A DNA stretch of 64,000 nt from Puffinus mauretanicus (taxonomy: Eukaryota; Chordata; Aves; Procellariiformes; Procellariidae): assembly GCA_023333565.1 (NCBI GenBank), contig JAJKFH010001865.1, positions 3,410,001 to 3,474,000 on the forward strand, written 5' to 3'. The position numbers and the translations under genes were made by a program. The notes beneath the pieces are model-generated. The model worked only from the letters and a program-made list of their open reading frames with translations. It ran no database searches and was not told the origin of the DNA. Positions 1 to 14,426 of the stretch are shown piece by piece; positions within the stretch are counted from its first letter, which is position 1; every line of letters begins with the position of its first letter.

Positions 1-3000
1 TTGATTCTTGAATTATGTCAGGGCTCATCTATTATCCTTATTGCATGATAGATAATAATGCCAGGAAAGAAAAACTATTCTCAACAGGAAGAAATAACCG
101 TGAGAAATATCAGGAAGATGCTGTTTCCTTATAGAAAACATGTTTTTTAATAAATGTATCCTTTTGTTAAAAGTAATATAATTTTCCATTTTCACTCAAT
201 ACGTTCACTTTCTCATTTCAGGCATGTCTGTCTCTATAGAATGCAACAGCAAGATCCTGAAGTGATGATTACAGCCAAAACCTGTGATTTCATGTTCAGC
301 TGATTGCTTTTGACCAGTTTGAGGACATTAGTAGCTTGCTGAAATCCCTGTGGAGTAAGTGAAAGTTTAATGAATGCACGAACAGCAAGTGCATATCTGG
401 AATATAAGCAGACTCGTTTCTACCTGGTAACGTGTACCAGCCCTGCAATGGTTCGAGAGAGAGGATTAGCAGGAAGAGACTTTGCTGAGGATTAACTGTT
501 ACAGTAAGAATTTGGCTTGTTCGTCCTCGGAGATGCCAGGTTTAGAAAAAAGAAAAAACTGTCTGTTGAATGGTTTATTAGACAGCTACGTCTTAAGACC
601 AGTTTACAAAAAAGTAATTGGTACTTTTAGTAGGCATAAAAATGTAAACTAGAAGGTAGTGTTTGCAACTGTTGCTTTGCCATGTCAGTTACCTGCAGGA
701 GTCGCCTTTCTGGAGGACTTTGCTTTGGAGAGGAAGGCGATGCCTTTGGTTTTCCAGCTGTGTATTGAAGTACACGGCTCTAGTTGCACGAAACAAGAGG
801 TTCACTATGTGATGACATGGACAAAGCAGCCACACATCTTACAAAAACAGTTTCTTGCAAGTGTGAAGTCTAAAAATATCCCCATACGGAGACATCCAGC
901 AATGTAGTGAGAGCACGGAGGAACAGAGCCTGCAATGTGCAAATGCAGCAGCTCTCTTTCAGGCCCAGGGGAGGTATTGGGGGCAATACCTCCCACAGCA
1001 AGCGTCCGGAGGAGCAGCCAGAGCAGGTTTGCAAGATCTATGCGTGCAAATTTCCCTGGCTTTCCCACCTAGAGAGTGAGCAGCTCCGAGAGGTCTGCTC
1101 TATCCCTCCTTCCTCCCAGGTAAGGTGCTCAGGTTGGATATTACGTTTGCTCTTGGGGACGGGACCCAGGCTTCTCCCCATCTAATGCTTTCCATCTGGA
1201 AGTGAAGGTACGGGCACAGAATATAGCAACAAGTACAGTGATGTCGGTGCATGGAGTGAGTAACAGGCCTTTTCATTACTTAGGCAGCACTTGGAGGACC
1301 CCAAAGGAACGCAAGTTCTGCACTCGCGCTGTGCAGATGCAGGGATTTTGCCTGGCACAAGGGAGCAGTGAAGGCATAAGCTATCAAGGTATAACAAACA
1401 AATTACAGCATTACTGTGTTTTCACACGTGAAACCTGAGTCTCACACCACCCTAGATAAAATTATTCCTCTGTGAAAGCAAGTCCTCAGATAGCCTGTAC
1501 CCTCAGATAACCTAGCGATTACACACGGGAATGTACACCGGCTTTTATCAGCTGGATTTGGGAATGAAACGCAGGCAGCCAAGTTTAGAGACTGCTGCCG
1601 TGGCAGCTTTCCTCTCCCCCCTTGTATCTCCCCTTGCACCGTGGCCCCGGCTCTGCCCCTTACACCCCTGCTTCCACTGCGGGTGCTGGGAAGGCTGCGG
1701 GACACTGGGATCCTTGGAAGTGAGTGAGCCTGAAATGGGACAAGCAGTGGGAAAGGACGGAGTGTCCCACTGCATGTGGGAGAAGTACATCACATGAGCT
1801 AACACACAAGGAGTTTTACTCCAGATTCCCCTCCCCTTGTGAGGGACCACTTCATAGGGGTGTCATTATAGTTTTGCACCAGGGTTATTACAGTGCAACA
1901 ATATGGTGCAAACACGGTGCGAATTAGATCCGCTGCACTCCAAGTTGGGCATTGAAATACAAAAGGATTGGGAGGAGGGTTGTGGAAAACACCTTTTTTT
2001 CTTTTACTTACAGATGCACATAACAGCAGCGTTGTTCAGGAGCGGGTTTGTTGTACATGGGCTGCGAGTTACACATGCAAAAAGCCCCTTTTCTGAACAC
2101 AAGAGGAGAACACCGCAGGACCAGGATGACCTTGCACCAGTCTATCTGGGCAACAGGTTGGCTCATAAAATCTGCATCAGAGACTTCCTTGCAATTAGGT
2201 CATTCAATCTTTGATCATTTTTCTGTTCCATAAGGTACAGAAAATATTTACATTCAACACGCAAGTTCTTTCTTCAATTCCTTGACAGCAGACCGCTTTA
2301 ATTATATGTGTGCTGACAGGACTACTGAGAGATCCCATGTGACCGCAGTGGAAGGGAAAAAAGCTTATCATCAGGTGACAGAAGAATGCCCTTATTGTTA
2401 GTGCCAATACTTACAAATAAACCTTTCCAGTGTGTCATATACTGGTATAAGTATACCACTCCTGTGGCATTGAGCTAGTATGTTAATAAAGTAAGAACCG
2501 AGGAAGGGCTGCATCTGAACCGCTTCCCCTGGGACACATGCGCCTCAAGATTCGGCACGGATTAGCTGTACGAACGGTGAGCTGTGTGACCCACAATGCA
2601 AAGTATCCCAATTAAGAAAACGTTTGCTAATATGCTCAGAGAAGGATCCGTAAACCTCCTTGGATCCTAGTCTTGACTCCCTTACTTTGGTTGCTGTTAC
2701 TAGTTACGCTGCAGTAGCTCCTAAGAGTCGTAAGCCACACGGCAGGACTTGATTGTGCTAAGTGCTGTGCAAACACAGCAGCACAAAATGGATTCTGCTC
2801 TGAAAAGATGAGCTTGCTTCCCAGCCTGGCTGCCACTGCAGTAAGTTCAAGGAATAACTCCAGCTTTATTGTAGTGCAAGTTAACAGAATTGGATCCTCC
2901 GAGCTTAAATTTGCACGGGAGAAAATAAAAGTATTTGTAGATTGTGATTTCTCATCAGGGGGCATAGGGGGCTATTTTCATCAAGCCATCTCCTGCACCT

Positions 3001-6000
3001 CAGGAAATAATCTGGACTTTTACTTCTTACTGTACTTCAGCAAACCAGCCGCTCCAAAGATCAATACATTTTGCAGTGAAATAGGATATTATCTGCATTG
3101 TAGTCCATAGAAAGTTAATCAGTAAGTATAGCGCAAAGCAAATAAGGAACTGGGGAGAGGCGCAGGAGGATCTTTACTCCTGGCCGGAGGTGCCGAGAAG
3201 CTGTGTGCGTGGGCAGCCCGCCCAGGAGGAAGCGGCGTGCTGAGCGGGCAGGGAGCAGGGTGGGATGGAGGAAGGTGCCCTGCTTGGGATGGGGTGAAGG
3301 GGGATGAGTTGCCTCCGACTGGGCTTTTGTATACCAAGGGGTAGCAGCTTTCCAGGAATTTGTATAATTTCACAGGTTTCTGCGTCCTTTCTGGTGTTGG
3401 TTGTTTCTCGTAACTACATCAGATGCAGGCAAAACGTGAAATTCGGGGTTCAAACACGAGCTCTGAGGCAATATATTGCGGCAGCTGTGTGATTTGAATC
3501 ACAAGTTATCTATCTGTTACAGGTATGTCACTGATGTATTTTTAATTGAAGAGTGTGCAAATCATTTAACAGTGCAGTTGACCCATTCACAGCTAAAGTT
3601 ATAAGGGAGTTAATATGTAATAGATTTGTAAGACAAGGAGTATTTTCAAAGCATGTATTGTCTCGCTGAACACTGCCAATGTGATCTCTGATTCCTTCTG
3701 GAAACCCACCATTTTCTAGAGCTCATTTTTCACACCAAGCACAAGTTCGGTATATGATTATTAACAAAAAACAACAATCTGTCCAAAACCTAACAGACAG
3801 CGAACTATGTTTTAATTTCCTTTTCATGGTCTGCCCTTTTTGGTTGATAGCATCTATCCCCATGACACATTGTATCTTATTCTGCCCTGATCTTGCAAAC
3901 ATTTACGTGCCGATGACTACATCAAGCAAACTCCTCTTACCAAAATACATAGTTACTCACAGAATGGTAGCTTTACGTTAATTCAAAGACTGATCCCAAC
4001 ATTAATGCACCAGATATGAATATAGTTACTTTTACAGCTGCTACTGATGGATTTTCACTGTAGAAAAGAGACCGACTCCTACCAGCTAAACAGCTACGGA
4101 TAATACATTTGAAATCAGAGCTGCTAAATGCCCTGTTGTGCCGTTGCTTAAGGATAGTAGCAAGTTCTTCATTCTGCTTGAAAGGACGTATGTGCAGGAT
4201 TTTCTAGTGAACGTAGAGCAGAGCACTGCATAGAAATATCACAGGAGCTGTGTCTTAGCTCTTATAATGACCCTTGATAATATTTCTGCATCCACCACAA
4301 ATGCTAGTAAATTTATCTTCCTTAACCCCGTTCTTCCCTCTTTAGAAAAATCCAGTTGATGGGGAACTATGGAAGAAAAATATATATACGGCTTGATCAA
4401 GGTATTTCTGGACTCATCCAAGAATGCAACTACAACGCGAGTTCTGGAAGACTGCATGGTTGTATCACGAACCTGACATTTGATAGCAATCGCCTTATTT
4501 TCCCCTATCTAAAATGGGGCTGCGGGCATTTGGTTATCTCACAGGATGAGTTGAAATAGATGCACTGATGCTTGCCAAGCTCTTTGAGAATATAATGGTT
4601 ACTTTGCATCTCGTTCCCTTTTTAAAAAGAGTAAGGTCAGGAGGTGTTGCGTGGCCATTCACACCAGATAAGGTATTGAATAGACGTGTCTAGTATAATA
4701 ATTAACAATTTCTTTGTGTTTTTAATGAATCCTTAATTTTAAAGTGAAAAACACTTGCAGAGGTTTGCACCTTTGACAATGCTATTGTGCTCATGTTTGT
4801 AGACTTACAGAGCAAACCACCTTGATTACCCTGGAGATCTGGGTGATAGGCTCCCTTTCTCACACTTTATAGAAAACATTTTGGATTCTGTGTGAAACAG
4901 CAAAACTTAAGAGAAATCCAAGGGCAGAAACTGAATGCTCAGGAGTTTTTATGCCTGACTGCTTGCTCACTTGTTTTGGGGGTTTGTTTGTTTGTTTGTT
5001 TATAGGCTTTTATTTGGGGACCTATATTTCTAGCACACTGAGCTGCACTTTGAGCATATACTTCAGAGCTGCTGGAAATGGCTGGGGGGGCAGCAGCCTG
5101 GTTTCTAGTCAGGGAACGATATAAAGCACACAGAGGACTGGAAGGGCCCTCGAGAGATGTCTCGCCTGTGCCTCACCTTGCACGAATGTGCTGCAACACT
5201 GACATAGGCATTGCGGTGTAAAGACAGCTTGGTCCCCGTGTTCTGCCTAGATTGCCTGCCACTAGCAGAGGTGGGGGTCCTGCAGCCTCTGACTCTTGGC
5301 TTCCCAGCCCCGCTCACGGGAGATTCCCTTCTGCAGGGTTTGCTCCTGTCTTACACATCCTTGTCCGTGCTAATACCAACCACAGTTCTGCAGACTGTCT
5401 GTTAGAAAACATATTAACAGGGGACTACAGAAGGGAGAGGCACAGAGCTTTTCTTCCAATTCATATGGGAAGCAAGTGCAAATTATTACCATTTGTATCT
5501 TTTTGCAAAGCATTTATCGTTCTAGGGTGATCGGAGAGTCCCGACCTGGTGATACACAACAGACCATTTATGTCACCAACAGATCTGTTGGGTTTTCTTA
5601 CCAAGAATAGAGAACTCAAAAGCTTTGTGCCACCAAAACCACTTGCCTCACCTTGGAGTAAGCTGCTTCACATCCAAGCACTAGTGAGAAAAATGAAGAA
5701 CATAAAGGCGTACGATCATAGCACATCATCAGCGCTGGCAGGTAACACATTAGGTCTGGGATCTGTGATCATTATCAGATCCAGGCACATCTAGCTCACC
5801 AAAATTTGATCCAGATCAGGCCTTGGCACACAACCATTTCTTTCTCTTGAGACTGTAAATACACTTCATAGGAATTTCTACCGACTTCGTATTTCCCTCC
5901 GAGGACAGGCAACTTCTAATCCAATATAAAGCCTGTGGGTACCTTGTTAACCCATCACCATTTTTTTTGAACAAACGTGAGCAAGCAGAGCGAGCTGATA

Positions 6001-7459
6001 CCACACCGGTGCTTTGCAATAGGCAGCCGCGGCAGTCTCAGCTGGTGGCAGGAGTCGTAAAGCTGGATTTACCATCTCCTTGGACTGCTGCCATAAACAT
6101 AACCTCATGCTCTGCCATGACTACCTAGGCTTCCCCGCCTCCTTTGCTCCAGATTTTAAACAGGAGACGTTCATGGCATGAATACACCTGACACGGGACA
6201 GAAAGATCTCATACTTTTTGCTGGATACCACTCTGATAACCTCGACCTCACCTGGGCAACCCCCTTCGTGGTAAAAAACTGCTGTCTTGGTGGGATGTGT
6301 GCCAGGAGCTTGCCTGCCCAGCCGTAGCGATCCCGATCCGTGCTTGTACCCTGAAACACCCCTGCCAGATCCCTGCAGCGCGTGCCTGACTTAACTGACA
6401 ATTTTTCATCTTCTCATTGATTAGCTATCATGAGGAGGGAACAGCATAATCGATGAACCGCTCTGTTGTTTTCAGTGTACGCAGCCCCCATAGAAATCCT
6501 ATTATTTTCAGGTTTATTATTTTATTTTCTGCTTTTATTGTCTCTCTGAAGGAATGCTACTTCCTAATTAAGTGCATGAAAACCATAATACAGCAACCCA
6601 AAGTATTCTGCTATTTTATTTCCCCATAAAGGATTATTGGCACAAGAGTGACTGTCACTAGACAGTTATATCACTATTAGTAATACACGCTTATATTATA
6701 ATACCACTCAAACCCTGCATTTGTTCAAGACCCTGGAAACCCACAGAAATTCGTAAGTTTGTGTTCCAGAGCACTCCCAGAAATAGACATACACATTCTT
6801 CATGCTTTTCCTCAATTTGTGGGATCGCATTTAATTTTTGATTGACAGGCCCAATACTGACATAATTTGCCAATTTCTGGTCCAGATGCAATTTGGTTAT
6901 TTGAAAAGAAATCCTCTCCATAATGGTATAATTTGAATCAGCATATCCATCAAAACGTGTATTTGGACGTACTTCAGTTCAGGCTTGTACAATCTGAGCA
7001 ACAGATAAACACATTGTAGATCCCGGTATTTTTAACTGAAAGAAAAAACTGCACTTGATGCTTCTAATTAGTTAGCATACACCCCACTTGATACGACAAC
7101 CCAAGACAGATAGGATGGAGCCATCATATTTTCACATTACTGTTTGCGTTGCAAATGTTGCAAATGACGAACGAGAAAGATCCGGGTCGCATATGCGTTT
7201 TGCAGGAGCACGCCAAAACCTTCGATTGCATTTTGCGTCCTGCCTACACATTATTTAGAAAAATGAGGAGAAACATTTCACACCCTGGAAGTGGGGGGCA
7301 AGGGTGAGAGGGGACAATTGCTCACTCCAACTGTGCGTGTGTGGGGCAAAGACTGCCCTTCTCTTCTTTATCTCCAGGCTGCAGGCTGGAGGGCGGCGAG
7401 ATACCACCCCAGCCCAGAGCACCCCTAGCAGCAGAGCACCAAGCAAGCTTTCCCGGTAC
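1..7459 (-). other. ARHGEF38: Probable ARHGEF38 intron 1 (non-coding)
   Basis: This stretch lies downstream, on the minus strand, of the first ARHGEF38 coding exon. I searched both strands for the next ARHGEF38 exons (linker and DH-domain start) and saw nothing that resembles them, so it is inferred to be first-intron sequence. Only short unconserved open frames are present. A (GTTT)5 microsatellite lies at 4982-5001. Composition is AT-rich apart from a GC-richer patch near 3150-3300. Sequence between 1 and 7459 could also hide a non-coding RNA or enhancers that cannot be recognised by eye. Confidence 0.55.
4982..5001 (+). repeat. (GTTT)5 microsatellite
   Basis: Five perfect GTTT units, preceded by a G-run. 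Simple sequence with no evident role. Confidence 0.9.
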
Positions 7460-8430
7460 CTTGTAATTTCTGGCTGTACTCTGTCCTGTCGGACTGACTC
7501 CTCCTCAAGGTGCCGTGGTCCCCGGCGGCGGTGGTGCTTTCCACCACGGGTTCCGTCCTCCTCCTCTCCCCCATGTACAGCTTGTTCCTCAGCAGGGCCA
7601 AATTCCTCCTCCTGCCCCCCACACTTTCCTTCCCCGGACAGTCCGTGCTCGCCATAGCCAGCCTTGCTTGGTGGTGGCGGTGGGAAGGGGGGCAATAGCT
7701 TGATTTTTAGGGCGGTGAACTCGCTGCCCAGGCAAAGGCTGGTTGCTTTGGGCTTGGTTTTGGAGCAGGGCTCCCCAGGCTCCGCAGGGCCCGGGCTCAG
7801 CCCTGCCACCTGTGCCGGAGCGGCTCCACCCCCGGGAAGCTGACGCCCCAGGCAGTGTTTGCATTCACCTGCCTTATGTGCAAGCACGCCTGGCGGGGCC
7901 GGTTTCAGAGCCAGCCCCAAGCCGCAGTCATTCACGGCCCCCCTTCCCTGCTTCAGGGTACGCTCCTCACCCCGCCGCGGGGCCATGGGTGCCGGCACCC
8001 CGAAGCGGAGTCGCATCCTCCCAGCTTTGCCTGGGCTGCCCCTGCCGTGCGCTGGCAGGGAGATGCCCGAGTGCAGCAGGCACGGCCACACTTTCATCGG
8101 ATGCCTTCCCTCTCCGCGCTGCGGGGGCAGCGGGGAAGCAGAGGGCAAGGTTAACGGGAAGGGGAGGCCAGCCACCCCCTTGACCCTTGCTCCTTCTTCC
8201 CCGGGCTAGTGCCCAACCTGCAGCCTGGTCAGGACCCCAACTTCTAGCGCATCTAATTGCATCTGCCAGGCTCCCGCCCCCACCGAGATGTGTAGCCTTT
8301 AGACTGGAAACTCCTGATTTACAGGTTTGAAGGGAGACCGATCCCCCAGGACAAGGAAGAAAAGAGCCGGGAGGGAGATGAAAACCCCTCGGAGGGGGGC
8401 GCGTGGGAAGCAGCGTGGTGCTGATGCTTG
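7380..8430. promoter_or_regulatory. CpG-rich block at the ARHGEF38 5' end
   Basis: A sharp rise in G+C with many CpG dinucleotides surrounds and extends upstream of the ARHGEF38 start codon. Examples are the clusters near 7510-7560, 7800-7860, 7970-8015 and 8090-8165. No TATA box is evident at a sensible distance. It is inferred to be the CpG-island promoter and 5' untranslated region. Long open frames in this block on both strands are a by-product of low stop-codon density in GC-rich DNA. Boundaries are judged by eye. Confidence 0.6.
7460..7655 (-). CDS. ARHGEF38: ARHGEF38, first coding exon (Rho guanine nucleotide exchange factor 38)
   Basis: The minus strand from ATG at 7655 encodes 65 residues plus one base (intron phase 1). 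It starts MASTDCPGKE and contains NLALLRNKLYM, ERRRTEPVVES and TLRRSQSDRTEYSQKLQ. From memory this matches the N-terminus of vertebrate ARHGEF38, including the start position to within one residue. The donor is CAAG|GTACCG at 7460/7459; the open frame continues 11 codons into the intron and then stops, so splicing is needed. The family protein is a Rho-family GEF with DH, BAR-like and SH3 domains; this exon carries only the N-terminal tail before the DH domain. The tail is basic and has an LRRSQSD basophilic-kinase-like motif. The remaining exons lie to the left of the window. The position divergent from PPA2 fits vertebrate synteny. The match is from recollection of the family, not an alignment run. 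Confidence 0.88.
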
Positions 8431-11400
8431 TCTCAAACCAGGCTGTGTCCTGCTTTACACTATGCACAGAGAAGCGACATGAAAGCCTGCCAAGGACCCG
8501 CGGAGGCTGTCCTAACAAATCACCGTGCTCCGATGGCTGAGGAAGTGGACAGCAAAACACCTGCTCCTAATACCTCTCGATCGGCCCCTGGAAGAGATCT
8601 TATTATCCTGTCTGTTAGCAATGGCTGCTGGCACGCAAGCACTGTCTAGTGATCCTCCTTAGCGCCGGTCTAATCAAGCTCATGTTAAAACAGCAGGAGC
8701 TGCTGGCATCTAAGCTTGGACCGGACTTACCCTGGGAAGAGCCCCAACAGCCATCAGCAGCTATCACTGCCGCGGCTGTGATACCCACCCCCCGCGGCCC
8801 TCGCTGCTCTAGGAAACGCCTGCTGGGAGCCCCGTGGTGCAGCCTAATCGGTGTCAGTCGCACGCACGCTCATTGCCACAGCATCTGCCGGGGGTCACAA
8901 CTAATGTCCCTCTGACAAACCCTGGCGGAGGATATTGCTTTAGCATTGCCACGCTGTGTCCCCGAAGGACTGCGTAGTAAAAAACAAGCGGGGACGGAAC
9001 GTGGTAGTGTAATCTCGTTTCCAACTTTTCTTTTTCTTTAAGAAGCTGGTCCTGTGATGCAACCTCCTGATCAAAGCCCCTCATTTCTACCCAGCAGTGA
9101 AAGGAAAAGGTTATGAAACTGTTAAGCAATTTACTACGTCAAAGTGCAGCCGCGCGCCAGTGCTGCACAAAGTGTCCAGCCCAAACACACAGCCTGGCAG
9201 AGCAATAAAGAGGTGAGAGGGACACTGGGAAGACTTTGTGCTCGCGCAGAGAACTCACGTATTACGTAGGCAATTCATGTCTCCCCTCCTCTTTGATATT
9301 CCCTAAGAAACTCTTTGTTTTGCAAGTCAGACCACAAAAGTTCCTTGAAAGGCAGAGCAGTGGTGACAGCGGGGAGAGGCATACGCAGGGACTGACCAGT
9401 GACACCCTTATGACAAGCATCAAAGCCACAGCAGCAAGTAAACAGATTAAGGTGGGAGTTGAGGGAAATCAACCACCCAATTTCCCTACACTGGGGATTT
9501 CCTGAGGGTTTTTTTTCTGAAGCAATGGCTTGGCATTCAGCGAGGGTGGTAAAACTGGTTTAAACAGTCACCGCCCTGACTGCCCCCCTCCCCCGGATAA
9601 TTTTGTTCCCACTATTGCTGCAGGGTGTAAACACCCCCATTTGAGACGAGATGGAGGAACTGATCCAGCTGAAAACTCCCTCCCCCCTTTTCCCTGGGCT
9701 ATTTTCCATCTGGATCCGTGCTCCCGTTTAGTTCATCCCCCAGCTACGCAAGCAGTTGTGGCAGCGTGAGGCAGGGGATGATGCAGGGGCACATGTGAGC
9801 AGCCGGGGGTAGGGCTGACGGTTGCTTAAGCCAGCATTGCCCAGAGAAGGTATTTCCCCCCCGCCAGGATTTTACGGTGTCATGCTTTTCAGAAGACACA
9901 GGTCCCATCATTTATATGAGATTTTGTTATGTTTATTTAAATTAGGATGGCTTGGGGGAGAACTGGGGAATATATTTTGGCTGGGTGGAGGTGGAAGAAA
10001 AAACTTTATAAAATTCTTGGCTTTGTAGGCTCTCTGCCACATACACAGAGTTACAGCCAAGATAGGATACAGTAAAGTTTGTTCAGGTGTTTATTACGAC
10101 AGCAATCTACCCATATGCAAAAGTTGTCTTCCTCTTCCTCCCCAACTCAGTCGCAGGGTGTGAAAAGGTATGTGTTCGTTCAGCAAGGAATAGTTGCGGG
10201 GAAAGCTGGCTGTGGTTTGCTGCTGCCTTTGTGCTTGCAATGGTTTATCTGGCTTCAGCCAGTAGCACTATTTCTGAGGCAGCCAGGAGCCCAGAGCTAG
10301 CTTATACCGCAGTTTGGAAATGTAGATGAGTACTTTCTGCAACCTCAAAATATCTCCTCTATGCCACTCAGCATGGAAAAGGCTGAAAATAGCATGTCTT
10401 CTGTAATACTCCAAGTGAGGGGGATGCATTCAGAACCAGTGGCTTCCCTATCCCCTCTGGAGGGAGAGAGGTTTGAAACACATTGTGGTTTATCCATCAT
10501 CACGTTAAATCCAATGATTGTTTTACACTAGTGGGCTGTGCCAGTGCAGTCATGGGAGGAATATGTAAAAACAATCAGATGTGTATTTGAGCAAGAAACC
10601 CCTATAAACCCTTATTACTGTTTACTGTACTTTACCTGGGCTATAACAAAATGCCACAGAAAGCACGATCAGAACTGCATGTGAAGTACTCGACTTCAGC
10701 TGCCACCCGCAATAATACGAGCAACCCTCTCTCAATTTCCAAATTACTCCTGCTCCCTTCTGGCCCCAATAACAACTGATGGTCAAGCAGTATCAAAGCC
10801 ACTAATCCCTGAGACAAGAGGGAATATTTGGCATCTACGCGGACAAAACACTCTTTTTACAATTAACGCGAAAATGTCTTTAACCGCTGTATGTTGTGCT
10901 CATTTAATTCTCCGAAGCAAACTGGAATCCAGTTGATGCGAGCACTCACACAGGAGTTATTTGCTTGGAAGCCACCCTGCTTAAGAGACAGAACAGGTGC
11001 TGGTGTCTACACGGAAAATATTGGCATTGTGTTCCCAAGCAACTGTATTAGATGCATATAAAAGCTTATTGTTGTACGGTCAATGCTAACCTTTATCTTG
11101 GTCCTGAGCTATAAACGAACCGGGAGCGCCATCAAGACTGATGGCCATTAAGTAAGCAAACAATTATTTGTTTTCTTGTAATACCTCACAGCTGTCACAG
11201 AAGATTTCTTTATAACTTAGTATCCCAGAGCATATATGAAAAATGCTGGTGCGGGTTGACTACCGTGCCTGTCCCTTTGATCGGAAGTACAGACCAGCTG
11301 CAGTCCTGCGGCAATGACACCGGACTGCCATTTTCAAGTTCGTTCACTGCAATAGCCAGCACAGCCACCAAGCAAAAAGAGAACCTCAGTACGCAGCTGC

Positions 11401-14400
11401 AGAGTGACTTCACCAGCCAGCACAAATTTTGCCCATGTAAAGCGATTACACTCGACAGGCAGTGGGGAAGCAGAAAGTACCATAGTACTGCTGCAGAAAG
11501 CTATCCTACCCTCCTCACAGGTGGAGCGTGACTGCAAAGAGCGGAGACGTCTCTGTAGCTCCCCGCCTCCATACAAGGAAGCCTAGGTGTGTATAAAAGC
11601 AAGCCCATATCTCTTGTCACTCTGCCTATATGCACAAGTCATAGCAAAGGGGTCTTCTGAGGGACACAAAGTTGAGGCTTTGATGAGAGCGCTCACACTT
11701 AAGGCCCACCGAGGACTTTGAGCACTGGGAAGTTACTAGGACATACACTCTACCTGTTTGCAACTATACTGGTAAGATGAGAACAGAGTTACAGGTGAGG
11801 ATAAAAGCAATAAAAAGGGAAGGCTTAAGGACAGGTAAAACTGGAGTCTACACATTAATTTTTCACAATGAATGATTCAAAATTACTTTGAAATATACCT
11901 AGAAAAAAAAACTTCAAACACCTTTCAATAGTACAAAAAGAGAAAAAAGCCTGTCTCGTAGGTGAAAAGTTATTTAGTGTGGCAGTGTCACCTTCACTCC
12001 TACTGTTGATCTTGCCAGACTGGTGATTCCTGTAGAGAAACAGGTCTTTAGAAGTAGGCGCACAGCGATAATTTCTTTTAGCCCTGTCTATAGTGTTTCT
12101 TGTCTAAATATTTGTAGGAGAAATTAATAAAGCATATGCCTGCCAGGGCTCAGACTAGGCTGTGGGTATTTTTAAGAAAGGATGGCTCAACCTATCAGGC
12201 TATGCAATCCATCTCCTCCGACTGCTGCGATGCTTTCTTACTCCGAACAAAGACTCTGCCCTAGTTTACACATACAAAAGGCTGACACGTTTTATGCCTA
12301 CAGAGAGGGACCCGGCTCTCAAACGAAACACCTGCCGGAGAGGAGAGGGGATGCTGAGAGAGGGGTCAGCAGGGCTTGAATTGTCCTCGCAGCGCCAGTG
12401 GATCTGTCGCTGTCCAGCCGGGGCTTTGTGTCAGTCTGGAACAGGCTCAGCGCCGGGCCAGCTCCCGAAGGCGCACATCTAAAGGCAGTGCTGCTTTGAA
12501 AGGGCTAGGGGGTGCAGAGGAGAGGGGAACTCGCTAAGGAACCGAGCAGCCCTTTGATTTCTTCGGGGTTACAGCCGCGCAGTTATTTTCTAAGGAAAAT
12601 AACATGACTCTGTTGATCAAGTAGATGGCACTGTGATATCAAAGCTAATGAGGAAAGACAAGCAAGCGAGCGAGGCACAGATAAAAGGACAGGAAGATGA
12701 ATCTTCATTATTGTTATGTTTCGATGTAAAATAGGAGGGTGTAGAAATTACCAAAGATGAAATATTTTCTGTGGGATTCTTTGAGAACCTTATGTCTGGC
12801 AATTCACAGATCAAGAGGGGAATGGAGCCTACAAAAGACTATCACGAGCAATAGGCGAGATTTTCCTTCTAGGTCCCTATTTTGAATGATTACAGATTTG
12901 CAGCTTCACACTAAAACTTCATGTTTCCAGACAGTATTTTTATAGCTGAACTGGAACCTTTTTTCTCTCTCTCTTTTTGTCTATGTGCATGTATGTGGAA
13001 GAACGAATGAAAGAATGAACAGGAAAGACGACTGGTGATTTCTGGTTTGTGATGGGTAGCTTTGGAGTAACGAAGATAAGAGTCTTAAAAAAAAATTAAG
13101 TTTCGGTTTATACTCACGAACAAGTTTTGGTGGGAGTTACGGTAGGCTGGAAATCCTTGGTTCACAGGGCTTAAAATGAACTCAGTACGGATGCCCAGGA
13201 GGGAAGAAATGGGCATATCCTACAAAGATTGACCCAGCCACAGTGTCCTGGCCTCTTGATAGGCAAATCACTTTCCAGGCAGAGGTCCAGAGAAGTTAAT
13301 CTGGCAAGCGAATCCTAACACACATTACAGGGAGCCTAACGAAGAGCATGGTTAAAAATGAAACTAACAGTTCAGAGAAACAATTTATTCAGAAAAAAAC
13401 GGGGTAAACTTGACATCTTCCTATACATGGCAGTGAATATTATGACTAAAAATGAATTTTGCATAAATACAGAGGATCAGTCTTTTTAAAGCAATAGGGT
13501 TACTGAAGTGAATTCACTGCTACAAAAAAGGGTTCACAATCTGACCCAAGGTTCTTTGTTTCTTTGGGATGGGAGCCTCTGTCTTTATTCACATTGAGAT
13601 AGAAAGTCACATAACCTGATAAACCTAATTCAAGTTACTGAAATACACAATTTGTGCCTTTTAGTTAGATGATGTAGTCTTTTGCCACCATCGGGCATTC
13701 GTCAGCGCATAAAATGCAAATATGTGTGTGAGTAGGCTGTGCGTAGACATCCTCTCCCAAATCCAGCTGTGCCAATGAAAGAGGTTACTGACTCCAACGA
13801 CTTGGCATCCTCCTCCTGCTGCAGACTGTCAGTGCAAAGATCTGCAGAAGGAGTTGTCCATGCTCCTTAACTTACTTCGGTTGAAAAGCAGCCTGACTAA
13901 GTTAGTCCACATCCCTAAACTGCCTCAGCTAGCCTTGCTTGGCTTGGTCTGAACTAGGGAGCACTGATAACAAGCCGATCCATCAGCACCTTGGTGAGAT
14001 GGTGACAGCTGAATGAGTGAGCACTGGCAAGCAAGCGCAGGCAGTGAGCTGTTCCACCGAGGCAGCTGGACAGGGGGACGGCTGTCCGTGACTGCTGGCC
14101 TTCTGCACACAGGTAACGGCAAAATAGAAGGCTGGCAGGAATGGATTCCTTCAGATTAATGGTCTTAGAAGCCATGGAGATGGAAGTTACGTTACGGCAA
14201 AAGTTAACGACAATGACGTGATCACCAGTCAAGAGCAAACGCACTGAAATAGCACAGTAGCACATTAGTGGTACTAATGAAATTCTTCAAAGCCTTAATA
14301 GTTGAAAAGATGAAAATTCTTTTCATTCTGGAGGAAGGGAAACTGTTTTTTTTTTTTCAATTATAACATAGATAATGTTTTCTGCATTTAATTTGCACAG

Positions 14401-14426
14401 CATTTTCATGGGTAAAACATTCCTTT

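Noticed and set aside
7255..8175. 306-codon open frame on the minus strand overlapping ARHGEF38 exon 1
   Set aside because: It is in a different frame from the recognisable ARHGEF38 exon. The translation is Pro/Gly/Arg-rich low complexity, as expected in a CpG island with few stop codons.
7967..8560. 197-codon minus-strand open frame
   Set aside because: GC-rich by-product with no recognisable domain; overlaps other long open frames on both strands.
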